From Entophlyctis helioformis (Eukaryota; Chytridiomycota; Chytridiomycetes; Chytridiales; Chytriomycetaceae), in assembly GCA_025526915.1 (NCBI GenBank), contig JAHLKH010000015.1, positions 156,989-220,988 of the forward strand: a DNA stretch of 64,000 nt, in the 5' to 3' direction. Of this stretch, positions 46,175-58,318 are shown piece after piece. Each line of letters begins with the position of its first letter. Within the stretch, counting starts at the first letter, position 1. The notes under the pieces were generated by a model. It searched no databases and was not told the origin of the DNA. It saw nothing but the letters and a program-made list of their open reading frames with translations. Position numbers and translations under genes: made by a program.

Positions 46175-49100
46175 TCAGAACCCGCCGACTTGGCGAGTCA
46201 CACGGACAGGCTTCAGCTTGGTCAGACCTGCATTGCCAGTCGCAGTCAGCCAGCCAGCGAAATGGCAACAACGAAACGCTTCGTGTCGTACTTACGCGTC
46301 TGCAGCATCTCAATGCCGCCAGCCGTGGCTCTGGTGCCGTCAACCACGAGATTCGTGAGCCCACCAAAACTCTGCAGTCCCTGCACAAGGCCGCTATCTG
46401 TGACTGCCGTGCGGCTCAGGTTGAGGTTGACAAGACTCCGCGTAAACCCAGCACGTGCGAGGTGTTCCAGCGTCAGATCCGTGATGGTTGTGGATGCAAG
46501 CGACAGCGTCTCAAGGTGCAGCAGTTGTGAAAAGGTGCCAGCGGCTGTGCATCCTTCGTCGGATACGGCCGTGTGGTCCAGATACAACTCGCGCAGGTTG
46601 ACCAGACCAGCCACAGCCGACATGCCAGCATCCGTCAGGCCAGTCGATGCCACCGAGAGCACACGCAGCGTGGGTGCAAGGCGAGGAAGATGCATGAGTC
46701 CTTCGTCCGTCACGCTGGTGCATCCAGACAAGTCTAGTGCCACCAGCGGCAGTGCTAACGACACCAAGCAAGCTTAGGGTTAGCCGCCTCGTCAATGTTC
46801 GGCCAGCAGTCCGATGAGCAATCCGGCAGCAACAGCAGCCATACGAACCGCAAAGATCAGCCATGATCGTGTTGTACTCCAGATCTTTGTGCGGGAATCT
46901 GATGTTGCTGATATCACGCAGCTGACGGACAATCAACCCCACGCCTTCGAGACTGACACCGCTGCATCCCGTGAGATCAATGTCCGCGAGTCGAGTAAAG
47001 TGCTGCACAACATTGTCCATGTCCTGGTCGGTGATGCTCGTGTTGGACACATCGAGATTGCGCAAGTGTGCAAACGTGTTGGCGTCTGGCTTGGTAAGCG
47101 GACTCTTGAATGGCGTGCCAGAGACTGCGAGGCTCTCCAGATTCTCGAGACCTAGCCCCGATGCATGGTGAGTACACACATACTTGCACGAGAGGAACTC
47201 AAACTAACCTTGGAGGAGGGGGAACAGTGCCGTGATCTTGAGGTTCTCGCATTTGGAAATGTTGAGGGATGTGAGCGACGGCCCCAGTGAGCGCACCACA
47301 TTGAGCAGACCGATCGGCGTGATTTTTGTGCCTGCAAGACTGAGGAACTGCAGGTTGGTGACGGTTGCAAACAGACGCGTGGTCTTGTCGGTGAGTCTGC
47401 ACGACGACAGATCGAGCTTGACGAGCTGGTGTGCATCTGCGTGGCAGATCAGCCATGTGATGAGTGTCCGAATGGCGGGCATGCATCTGGCATAAGCACC
47501 CACAGCTACATACTCGAAAGATGCATGATGCCCGCGTCTGTCAGGTAGGTGCAGTTGCGCAGAGACAGCGAAGTCAACGAGGCGGAAAAGTAGCGGCCAA
47601 GAATATCCAGAAGCGAGTCGGTGGCAAGACCGTAGCTATCAAGGCTCAGCTTGGAGATGTCACTGCCAAGCGCATAGCAGCACAATGTTAGGGCACGGAA
47701 TCCTTGCGCAGATCAGCACCACAGCACTTCACCATTGACGAAGCCGCTGAAGAGTGAGCCGATCGAGTTTCTTGTTGGCAGCCAGCTCGCGAACAAGAGC
47801 ATCAAGCACCTCGTCGCCAATGATGCCAATGTTTGCAAAACACGCCTGCGGTACAGCGGGGTTGGACAGCATGGCTGCAAGTGCCTTGACAGCAATACTG
47901 ACAAGCGGTCTGGCTGATCGGACCAGCGCCTTTGGTTTGGCTGGCTGGGCAGCCACTGCAGCTGGCTGGTGTTCGGACAGGGGCGATGTCGCCGCACGGC
48001 CCAAGACACGCATGGCAAGCTGCGATCGGTCTGCGGATGGAAAGAATGGACATTGTGGTCAGCAAAGCGACAATGGGAGAGCCTGGCAAGGATGATGCCC
48101 ACCTGGTGTTCGCGAGCTGGAAGCAGCTGTGGGAACCTGCATAGGGCCGCTTCTGGCTTGCGGCCTTGAGCCGCCAAGAGTGTATCCGGTTGAACGCCAT
48201 GGCCGGTGACGTGCAGGCATCACATCATCATCGTCATCCTCGTTCTCATCGTCGTGTTCCTCCTCCTCACTGTGGTGTTCTTCATCGGTTTCATGCTCAT
48301 CCACATCACTATCATGCCCGTGTCCATCCGAGCTCTCGTCCATAGGCACGCTGTCCGGAGGAGGCGATGCAACATCCTCGCTCATCGGGTCGGCATCAAA
48401 TCCAGTCGATCCGGCCGGTGCTTCGCGTCGTCCAAACACGCTAGATCCAGACACGTCAACAGGCCGAATGGGCACATTTACAGGCCGCGCAACCGGAGCA
48501 GGCCGCTGCTCAACAACGGGTTCGGCAGAGTCGGCGGGAGTGGGCGACGCAGGCCCACTGTCGGCCGGTGTGGCATCACCAACGCGAACGACATTTAGCG
48601 CCGACCGCGGGGCAAGGCCTGCGCTTGCAAAGGTAAGCGAGTGCGATTCGCTTGGAGCGAACATGCGGTGCGGGTGCGGCTGCAGGATGGCAAACCTGCC
48701 ATGCGCTGCTGCATCCGCATTGACGACCAGCGCGTCCTTGGCGTCGTCCTTTGCGGCCGCCACAGCAAACTCGAACAGCATGGACAGAGTTGACTGCGAT
48801 GCAAACGACTGCTTGACCATGCGTCCAGACGGCAATCGCAGCTGTATGAGGCATTCGGGATGCACCTGCGACGCAGCGCTTGAGGATGCCGACAAAGGCT
48901 GCGACGCGACGGGCTTGGCGGACATGGCCACCCTGGACTCGTCGTGTTGGATGTTGGTGCTTGGACCCACACGCTGCTGCTTGCGTCTGAGCCGGTCTGC
49001 CTCGATCTCCTGCAGCACCAGCCGCCGTTCCTGTGCCGCCCACCGCCACACAAACGGTCAGCATGTGGCCAGACACTGGCTGCAAACCAGCGAACCGAGC

Positions 49101-49635
49101 CCGTCTGCAACGCACATCCTTTTCGGCCATGCGGCGTTGCACGGCACGGTCTGCCTCTTTGCGGGCAGCCATCTGCACAAAGTCGGCGCGATTCTCCTTG
49201 TACCGTGATGTGACGTGGTTTTGAGTTTGTGGCGACTGCACTGCCTCGTCCATCTTGGCTGCTTGCTGCTGCTGCTGTTGCTGCTGTTGCTGTTGCTGCT
49301 GAAGCAGTCGCTCTTGTTGCTCTTGCTGCTCTTGCTGCTCTTGCTGCTGGATGCGCTGCCGCTCTTGGGCCGACACAGCGCTGTACCGCAGATGCAGCCG
49401 ACCCTGGCTGTCGCCGCTGTTCCCACTTGCACTGCGTGTTTCCATCATCTGCAATGCTCTGCAGCATGTGCGTGTCAGTGGGCGGTGGATGCTCCATGCG
49501 CACACACGGGCAGAGGCCGGCGTACAGGTCGGACGCTTGCTGCAGCGTCGATGGCTGCATGGCCGCCACCTGCTGGCACAGGTCGAACGGCAGCCCCAGG
49601 CCCAGGAGGCAAGCCAAGATAGAATCGCCGTCCAT
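46175..49635 (-). CDS. UBX-domain and leucine-rich-repeat protein
   Basis: Nine in-phase exons (49504-49635, 49116-49448, 48103-49030, 47733-48030, 47514-47662, 47209-47436, 46849-47151, 46296-46754, 46175-46227) encode about 960 residues. The N terminus MDGDSILACLLGLGLPFDLC looks UBA-like. A Gln/Glu-rich coiled coil with a CAG-type repeat (about 49262-49345) leads to a UBX domain: CLIQLRLPSGRMVKQSF, LSMLFEFAVA, GRFAILQPHPHRMF, LGLAPRSALNVV-like end. An acidic stretch (DDENEDDDDD) follows. The C-terminal half is LRR, for example LVKLDLSSCRLTDKTTRLF and LVALDLSGCTSVTDEGLMHL, of the cysteine-containing AMN1/F-box type. UBX domains bind Cdc48/p97; LRRs could choose a target. The model is well supported, the role is inferred. 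Confidence 0.85.
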
Positions 49636-49704
49636 TGCTTGTTTGCCAATCAAACCACAAACACAATCGACCGAAAAAAAGTAGCAGTTTGCTATCTGGC
49701 TTTC

Positions 49705-49752
49705 TGACCGACCGACTGACTGACCGACTGACTGACTGACTGACCGACTGGC
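49705..49752 (+). repeat. GACTGACC-type short tandem repeat
   Basis: Units of GACTGACC or GACTGACT repeat about ten times in the 134-base divergent region between the UBX/LRR gene and the small + strand gene. Confidence 0.75.
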
Positions 49753-49769
49753 TGGACCCACGCTGGCAG

Positions 49770-50254
49770 ATGGGCCGTTCAGCCAAGGTCGCACGATTCG
49801 GACAGAGCAAGGCAAGCAGCCTCGCCATTCACGGCACTCCAATGCCATCCAGTCACTCGCTGATTCGCTTGCTGACCACCACCACCACCACGACCACCAA
49901 CAGTCGCAAAGAGACCAACTCAAGATTGTCAAAAACTCTCGTGTCGAAAAGTCGGTCGCTCCCGACACGACGGCCGGCAGCACGACCAAGGCAGCATCGG
50001 CCAAGCTGACGCAGGTGCTCAAGACGCCGGCAGTGGCCGCTGCAGCAACACTGGCGCTGGGTAAGAAGAAGACGGGCGGTCAGAATGGTGCGGTGCCGCC
50101 TGGCCGCGTCGAGAGCGATCGGGATGGCGATGTGGCCATGGGTGCAGGCGGTGCAGGCGGCGCCGTCAAGAAGACCAAGCCAAAGTACGTGACGGACACC
50201 GACTATGTCAAGATGATGGAGGGCGGCAAGAAGCGCGGTCTGAGAAAGAAGTAG
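49770..50254 (+). CDS. Small basic protein, unrecognised
   Basis: The 3' part (about 49905-50254) reads LKIVKNSRVEKSVAPDTTAG, then a Lys-rich Ala/Gly segment, and ends KYVTDTDYVKMMEGGKKRGLR plus a Lys tail. The ATG at 49770 begins MGRSAKVARFGQSK in another frame. The frames join if one base is missing near 49800-49830, giving about 161 residues with a His-rich stretch (HHHHHDHQQ). A basic, short protein with this layout could bind RNA or act in ribosome biogenesis, but no family is recognised. It converges with the ABC transporter gene. Confidence 0.5.
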
Positions 50255-50368
50255 TTGCATCAGGCAGCCCGTTGTAGCAGCAGTAAAACGTAGATCAATG
50301 CTTGCATGTATTGGATAGTTGGATAGCTGGAGAGTGACGGACAGAAAGACGGTCGAGAGTACAACACT

Positions 50369-53300
50369 TCAAGACGACGGGTGGAGCATCTGCTGGTTGA
50401 CAAGATCAAAGTAGAGGCCGTGCTTGTCGACAAGTTCAAAGTGCGTGCCAGACTCGACAACCTTGCCCGCGTCAATGACGAGGATCTTGTCGGCCGACTG
50501 GATGGTCGACAGGCGGTGGGCAATGACAATGGTCGTGCGGCCCTTGGCAGCAGCATCGAGCGCGGCCTGGACAACCTTTTCGGACTCGGAATCAAGCGCC
50601 GAGGTGGCTTCATCGAGAAGGAGCAGACGCGGGTTGCGGATGAGAGCACGCGCAATGGCAATGCGCTGCTTCTGGCCGCCCGAGAGCTGGCCGCCCTTTT
50701 CGCCAACGGGCGTGTCGTAACCCTTGGGCAGAGTGCTGACAAACTCGTGGATGTTGGCCAGCTTGGCGGCCTCGATGATCTGCGCGTCCGTGAACTCGCC
50801 GTTGAGAGCGCCGTATGCAATGTTCTCCTTGATGCTCATGTTGAACAGAATGGGCTCCTGGCCAACAAGCGCCATGTGCGAGCGCAGGCTGGTGAGGTTC
50901 CACTTGCGGACGTCGAGATCCTCAAACTGGGCAGAGCCGTCCTTGACGTCGTACCAGCGTTCCAAAAGTCCCAGCACAGTCGACTTGCCGCAGCCAGAGC
51001 GGCCGACAAGCGCAACGGTCGTGCCAGGGAGAGCCTCCATGGTCAGACCCGTGAGGATCTGGTTGTCGGGACGCGACGGGTAGGCAAACGTGGCGTCCTT
51101 GGTGAGAGCATGGCCGTCGGCCTTTTCGCGCTTCTCGCCGTCGTCCTTGGTGACGTCGATGGCAGAGACGCGGTCGAGGAGATCAAAGATGGACAGCGCG
51201 GCAAGCTTGGCCTTGGCGGCATCGGGCGTGTGCTGGTTGATCTGGCCGGCAGCCATGGCGGTGAAAATGATGGCAAACATGACCTTGAGGATGGCCTGAG
51301 AGTCGTAGAGACCCCAGACGATGAGGCGCGAGCCGTAGAAGAAGGCGACGGCCCAGGCCCAGAAGAGAACCGCCTGCGAGAGCGCAAAGCCAAACGACGA
51401 GATGAGCGATCCACGCACCGACATGTCGTGGGGAGTCTTGATCTGCTCGAGGAAACGCTTGTAAAAGGTCTTTTCCTGAGTGAGGGTGAGCACGGTGCGG
51501 ATGGAGCCGATGGCCTCGTTGGCGGTCTGGCCAGCACCCTCGTAGGCAGCACGCGACTTTTGGCCATAGCCAACCAGCGCCTGCATCTGGAAGTAGCCGG
51601 CGAAACCAATGACAGGCATGAGACCAATAATGACGAGAGCAAGCTGCCATGAGCCAGAGAAAGCGATGGTGAGACCGGCGATCAGGCCAGCGGCGGCTTG
51701 GATGATGGCGCCAAACGTCATGCCCGTGACGCCCTGCACAAGACTGGCGTCCTCGGCGAGCTTGGACGTGAGTGCACCGGTCGAGTTCTCCTCGAGATCG
51801 AAAAAGGCAATCTCCTGGCGGAGAAGAGCGCGGAACGTGAGGGAGCGCAGGCGGCGCGTGAGCTTCTCGCCTGCGTAACGGAAGAGACCAATCTGCAAAA
51901 AGTTGGAGAGCGTGGCAGCGGCCGAGAGGGCGACAAACATGAGCGCCCAGAAGTTGGCGCGGTCGGTACCGAGCGCGGTGAGGATGGACGAGAACAGGAT
52001 CGAGAACAGAGGCATGACAACACCGTTGGCAGCAGCACCGATTCCGCCCAGGATAAAGCAGATCCACTCGGGCGGTTGAGCATCATGATGCGGCCAACGT
52101 CGACCTTGCGGTCGTTGGCGAGCTTCTTCTTCTCCTCTTCCGCGGCTGCGGCATCGGCTGCCTTCTTGGCCTTGGCCTTGCTGTCTCTGGCGAGCGAGTT
52201 GGCAGACTTGGTCACCTCGACCACGACAAAGTCGCGCTCCTGCGACTTGCCTGCACTGCTGGCGGCCTTGGCAGCGTCAACAGCAGCAACGGACTCGGCG
52301 TCTTCGGGCTCGGAGGGAAGGGTCTCGGAGTTGCTCTCGTCGCCGCCGTCTCTCGACTTGAGTCGTTGGGCCTCGACCAGCTCATAGTAGTAGCCGCGAT
52401 CGGCAATGAGCGACTCGTGGGTTCCAGTCTCAACAACGACACCCTGCGACATGACGACGATCTGGTCGGCGTTCTTGACCGTGGACAGACGATGGGCAAT
52501 AACAATGGTGGTGCGGTTTTGCGAGGCGCGCTCAAGGGCAGCCTGCACAATGCGCTCCGACTCGGTGTCAAGAGCAGACGTGGCCTCATCGAGCAAGAGG
52601 ATGCGAGGGTCCTTGATGATGGCACGGGCAATGGCGATGCGCTGCTTCTGGCCACCAGAGAGCATGGAGCCAGCCTCACCGACGTTTGTGTCGACACCGT
52701 TGGGCAGCTTGCTGATAAATTCCCAGGCGTTGGCCATCACGCACGCGTTCTTGACCATCTCGTCCAGCTTGGCCTTGTCGAGACCTTCGCCGTCGTCTCT
52801 GAGGCCGTAGAGGATGTTCTGGCGGATGGACGTGTCAAAGAGCGTGGGCTCCTGCGAGACGATGCCGATTTGCTGGCGAAGCCAGGCGACGTTGAGGTCC
52901 TTGACATTCTGACCGTCGAGCGTGACAATGCCGTTGACAGGGTCATAGAAGCGCTCGACAAGCTTGACAATGGTCGACTTGCCCGAGCCGGATGCGCCAA
53001 CAAGGGCAACGGTCTGGCCGGAAGAAACGGTCAGGTTGAAGTTTTTGAGAATGGGCACGTCGGTGCGCGAGGGGTAGTGGAAGTCGATGTTCTTGAACTC
53101 GATGTTTCCGTCGACCTTTTGGGGCTTGGCACCATTGGCAGAGAGCGGGTCGATGGGCGAGACGCGGTCGATGGTCTCGAAGATCTTGAAGGCAGCACCC
53201 TGGGCAGTGCCGATGGCGGACAGGTGAGGCGTGGCATTGCCAAGCGAGAATGCACCAATGATGATGGCGAAGAAGACGTTGAGGACCTGGCCGCCGTTCA

Positions 53301-54934
53301 TGTCGTTCGGAATGAGGGTGTTGCCGTAGTAGAAGGCGAGGGCGTAGACGAGGAAGATGACGCCTTGGATGAAGCCGACACCCATGCCGTTGAAGAGAGC
53401 CTTGCGGATACCAAAGCGCTCAGCCTCATCCAGATGCTTGTTGTAGCGATCCGACTCGCGAGCCTCGCCACCAAAAGCAACGACGGTGCGCATGGACGAG
53501 AGGACCTGCTGGGCGACACCGCCGGCGCTGGCGTAGGCAGCCTGCTCCTCGGTGGAGCCGCCGGCAAGGATCTTGGAGAGCACGACAGCAGCGCCGGCGA
53601 GGACGGGGAAGACGCAGCAGAGGACAAGGGCGAGCTTCCAGCCCTTGACAAAGCCAATGACAAAGCCCGAAACAAAGGCAGCCGAAAACTGCAGGATGAG
53701 GCCGACCTTGTCCGAGAGACCCTCTTGGATGAGGGCGGTGTCACTGGGTTGGATGGCCTGCGCGTCAGAGGGCAGCAGCACACGGGCATGATACAAAGCG
53801 GATCCAGACTCACGCGTTCATGCGGGTGGTGAGTTCACCAGTCGACGTGGCGTCGTACCAGGCAACGTCCTGGCGGAGGACAGCCTGGAAGTAGAGCTCG
53901 CGGATGCGCTGCGGCCGAGCGTGCGTGCAGACGAGCGTGCAGGTTGGTGCATGGACAGGAGGCGATGAGTCAGTGGGCTGTGGCAGACTGGTGACGACGA
54001 GTGGAGATTCTCGGAGATCCGGAAAACGCGGAAAAAGAGCGACTGTTTCCGCGAGCACGGATCCACACACACGTTCAAGGAGCACGTGGAAATGTGCGGC
54101 AGCGTGTGGGCTGTGAAACAAGGGGGGAGGGCGGTGAGGGCGGGATGAATGCGCGGGCAGGGCAGCATACCTTGGCCTGGTTCTCGCCCGACAGCATCCA
54201 GCACACCATCTGGCCGTAGGACATGGTGAAGGTCACCACGCCGATCACGCACATCCAGATGACGCCGTCGCGGACACCGTTATCCAGAGCGGTGCGCTTG
54301 GCAGGCGTGCCGTCGTAGACGATAAAGTTTTGCATGATGTCGCCTGAGACGCAGCCAGAGAGCGAGCGAGTGTGCAAGTGCGTGCGATACGGCCCGAGGT
54401 GAGTCGCACACGTCACGAGCCGAGCGGCCGAGCGGCCGACGACGAGCAATTTTGCATTCCACGGCATTCAACGAAGGAGCGGGCGGATGGGAAGGCGGCC
54501 GATGTTGTTGTTGTTGTTGTTGTTGCATGCATGGAGGGGGGCGGGCATGCAGGCGGGCGGGCAGAGGGGCGCAAGGATCCAGCGTCAGCAGGCTGTCCGT
54601 GCGGCAAGAGCGCAAGCACGGCAACAAGCACGGCTGCCATGCAAGGCTATAAACAAGCACGAACGCAGCACGAGCGCAGCGACGCACCAAACACAATCGT
54701 CATGACGGGCAGCGTCGCTCCGTTGATAAGGGCACAGACGGTGCCGACGGCAATCAGCAGCAGGTCCGACGCAGAGGCGTGGCGGTACAGCTGCATGTAC
54801 GACAGCTTGGGAGCGTCGGCGGCGGCGTCCTTGGCGTCCTTGGCATCCTTGGCATCCTTGGCGTCCGCGGTGTTGCCGGCATCAACGGGCACGGCGGCGT
54901 CGACTGCCTTGAGCTCGATCTCTGGCGAGGCCAT
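50369..54934 (-). CDS. ABCB-type full ABC transporter (P-glycoprotein/MDR-like)
   Basis: ATP-driven exporter with two TMD-NBD halves in one chain, about 1296 residues, typical of ABCB1/Ste6 relatives. Exons on the minus strand are 54688-54934, 54171-54343, 53814-53908 and 50369-53743. NBD1 has LVGASGSGKST, VSQEPTLFDTSI and LSGGQKQRIAIARAI with LLLDEATSALD; NBD2 has LVGRSGCGKST, VGQEPILFNMSI and a second LSGGQKQRIAIARAL. ADTALIQEGLSDKVGL and its counterpart EDASLVQGVTG mark the coupling segments. The cytosolic N terminus repeats DAKDAKDAKDAKD. The frame breaks at 52070-52072: one added C restores the linker MLNRPEWICFILGG, so a consensus error is likely. Substrate cannot be inferred. Confidence 0.93.
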
Positions 54935-55333
54935 TCGGTGCGATGCGGACCTTTTGGGATTCGGGTTTTGGGGGAATTTATGAGCGAAACACGCCGATCT
55001 CCCTTGAGTTCGTGTATCCACTTCAGCAGGTCAAGCAAGTCGAGCATGTTGAGCACGTCGAGCACGTTGAGCTCGCCGCCGCGCAGTGCCAGGCACGCAT
55101 GCTGCCCCCCGCGTGCAGGCGTCGCTGGTCACGGCGGCATCTGCCCCTGGCCGGCCGGGCAGGCCGCATCCTTGCTCGGTGGTGGCACGCACGCTCGGTC
55201 GTGGATGTGCGATGGCCGGCCGCTGTCCTGAGGATGGGCGGAGCGTGGGCGGAGCGTGGGCGGCTTGGCGGGCAACGCCGCACTTACTTGAACTAGCACA
55301 CGCACACGCACACACACGCACTTGAACGCACGA
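54935..55333. promoter_or_regulatory. Bidirectional intergenic region, ABCB / ABCF3
   Basis: The two ABC genes are divergently transcribed from these 399 bases. A 9-base step GTTGAGCAC/GTCGAGCA repeats near 55030-55070. No clear core promoter element is visible. Confidence 0.4.
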
Positions 55334-58011
55334 ATGGCTGCCGTGGACAAGCGCTCGCTGCTGCTCGAGGTGGCGCCGTCGCTGGACGCCGACCTGCTCA
55401 GCTACGTGCGTCGCTGCCTGCCTGCCTGCCTGCCTGACTGCCTGACTGCTTGTCTCTGCCTGCCTCGGCTGCTGCACAACCGCTGACGCCGCCACTCACA
55501 CGCTGATCCCCCGCGCAGTCGCTCTCGTACTTTGTCGACCCGTCCAACGACCTGACTGCCGACGGCCTGTACGACTTCCTCGGCCCGCTGCTGGAAGAGA
55601 CTGGCGCTGAGCCGGACTCGGTCAAGAGCCTGTGCGACCGGCTCTCGGCGCTGGCCCTTGGTGCCAAGAAGAAGACTGCCAACCACCACCACAACAACCA
55701 CGACAACGGCAACGACGACGACGACAACGACTATGAGGACGGCGACGAGGACGGCGAGCACGGCACCAGATCTGCCGACGGCGTGCGTGTGCTCGCCAAC
55801 TCGGTCAACATGCGCAACATGGCCGGCGATGCCCTGCGCACCGATCAGTCCAACAAGGCGGTCGGCGATATCCGCCACACCATGTCCAACAGAGGCCCTG
55901 CATCGTCCACCGTCGACCAGCGCAAGCTGCGCAACGCCGAGAAGAAGCTGGCCGAGAAGCGTGCGGCCCGTGGCGGCATCTACGCCGGCGAAGAGATCCC
56001 TGTCTGGAACCCCAACGTCAAGCCCGCCATCATCGTCAACCAGATGCGCCAGCAGGCCGTGTCGGACTCGCGCTCAAAGGACATCAAGCTCGAGAACTTT
56101 GACATCCAGTACGCTGGCAAGAAGATCCTCACCAACGCCAACCTCACCCTCGTCTTTGGCAGACGCTACGGTCTGGTCGGAAAGAACGGTATCGGAAAGT
56201 CGACGCTGCTTCGCGCCATCGCAAACAAGGAGCTGACTGTCCCTCAGCACATGCGCGTGCTGCATGTCGAGCAAGAGGTGTGCTGGTGGTTGGTCCGTGC
56301 TGGATCCGTTTTGGCCGTGTTGCTGACGCCGGGCCTTCCAACTAGATTGCCGGAGACGATACCCCTGCACTCAGATCTGTGCTCGAGGCCGATACCGAGC
56401 GCGAGTCGCTCGTTGCCGAAGAAAAGGCGCTCAACGCCAAGCTCAACAAGTCGTCGTCGACTGCTGCAGAGATCTCCGAAGCCAACGACCGTCTCAAGGT
56501 GGTGTACCAGAGAATGGAGGACATTGAGGCGGACAAAGCAGAGTCTAGGTGTGTGGATGCGAATGGTTTGCTCTCTTGGCTGCCAGTCTGCTGACTCTGC
56601 GACTTCTCGGCGTGCGCTCAAACAGAGCATCCGGCATCCTCAACGGTCTTGGATTCTCGCCTGCACAGCAGCAAGCTGCCACCAAAACATTCTCTGGTGG
56701 TTGGCGCATGCGTCTCGCTCTGGCACGCGCGCTCTTCTGCCGTCCCGATCTCCTGCTTGCCGACGAAGTCACCAACTACCTCGACTTCCCCGCCGTCGTG
56801 TGGCTTGAGCGGTACTTTCAAAACTGGCCATCGACCCTTCTGGTCGTCTCGCACGATCGCTCCTTCCTGGACTCGGTCTCCACAGACATTCTGCACCTGC
56901 ATTCCAACGTGCTCGACCACTACCGTGGCGCGTTCACCAACTTTGTTGTCACGCGTGCCGAGCGTCGCCGCAACCAGATCCGCGAGTACGAATCACAGCT
57001 GCAGTACCGCCAGCATCTGCAAGACTTTATCGACCGTTGGCGCTACAATGCCAAGCGTGCTGGTCAGTGCTTCCGACGTCTAGTCGTTGTATCCATGCTG
57101 TTTGTGTTGATTGATGCTGACGCTCTGTTGAAAACAGCCCAAGCGCAGAGCAAGATCAAGATTCTCGAGAAGCTGCCGCCGCTTGAAGCACCGCCGTCTG
57201 ACGACATGGAGGGTCTTGGCGAGGGACAGGAGACAACATACTTCCGCTTCCCTGAGCCTGAGAAGCTGTCGCCGCCCATCCTGCAGATGACTGATGTCTC
57301 GTTTGGATACACGTCCGAGCGCATCATTCTCAAGGACATCAGCTTTGATCTCCGCATGGACTCGAAGATTGCCATTGTCGGTCCTAACGGCGCTGGTGAG
57401 TTGTGATGCCCAGATCGGGACGGCGAATGCGCGACTTGCTCTGCTGACAGTCGCATCCATCGACAGGTAAATCGACGCTGGTGCATCTGCTGACACAGCA
57501 CAACGAGCCCAACAAAGGCATCTGTCAACGCCACGGCCGTCTGCGTCTGGCGCTGTTCTCGCAGCACCACGTGGACCAGCTGGAGCTCGGCGGCTCGTCA
57601 GTCTACTTTTTGTCAACCAAGTTCCCGAACCTGCCAGAGGAAGAGTACCGCCGAGTCCTGGGCCGGTTCGGTCTCACGGGCATGACTGCGCTGCAGCCCA
57701 TCGGCACGCTCTCTGGAGGCCAAAAGTCGCGTGTGGTGTTTGCGTGGATGGCCATGTCCAACCCGCACGTGCTCATTCTCGATGAACCGACCAACCACTT
57801 GGACATGGACTCGATCGACGCGCTTGCGGCTGCTCTCCGCGAATTCAAGGGCGGACTCGCGATTGTGTCTCACGACGAGCAGTTCCTGGATGCCGTGTGC
57901 ACCGAAGTGTGGGTCTGCGAGGGCGGTGGCCTGCAAAAGTTTGAGGGCCGCGAGGGTATCCACGACGGTGTTGTGCGACAGTACAAGAAGTCGCTCCTCG
58001 TTGACTATTAA
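55334..58011 (+). CDS. GCN20: ABCF3/Gcn20-type ABC ATPase
   Basis: Soluble twin-ATPase of the ABCF group; yeast Gcn20 works with Gcn1 to activate Gcn2 on stalled ribosomes. Exons are 55334-55405, 55519-56277, 56346-56548, 56626-57062, 57138-57395 and 57467-58011, 757 residues against 752 in yeast. The N-terminal region ends in an Asn/Asp-rich stretch, then MRNMAGD. ABC1 has GKNGIGKSTLLRAI and FSGGWRMRLALARAL; the linker has RREQIREYE-like residues; ABC2 has GPNGAGKSTL, LSGGQKSRVVFA, LILDEPTNHLDMDS and VSHDEQFL. In ABC1 the usual LLLLDEPTNHLDL reads LLLADEVTNYLDF, keeping the catalytic DE but changing neighbours. Frame is clean throughout. Confidence 0.95.
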
Positions 58012-58150
58012 AGCTCACCTGTTCCAACAGCAGACTGTTCCTTTCGGCCTGGCTTGTGTAGCACTAGTGGATTGCTGTATTTGATAAATAGGACATGGCT
58101 TTTACAGGGAGACAGGGAGGCCGGATTGCACAATGGGAATACACGCGCGC

Positions 58151-58232
<82 letters not shown>

Positions 58233-58318
58233 GGGAAGGAAAGGAAAAGCGAACAATAAGGAGACGAGCCAGCCGCGCGCATGCAACAGCGGCATGGCAC
58301 CAGACTCGCACAAGGCAT
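58012..58318. other. Convergent 3' flanks with GA microsatellite
   Basis: No gene. The region is dominated by the GA repeat at 58153-58230. Confidence 0.6.
58153..58230 (+). repeat. (GA)n microsatellite
   Basis: A near-perfect GA run of about 78 bases with a single GAGG interruption near its middle. Confidence 0.95.
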
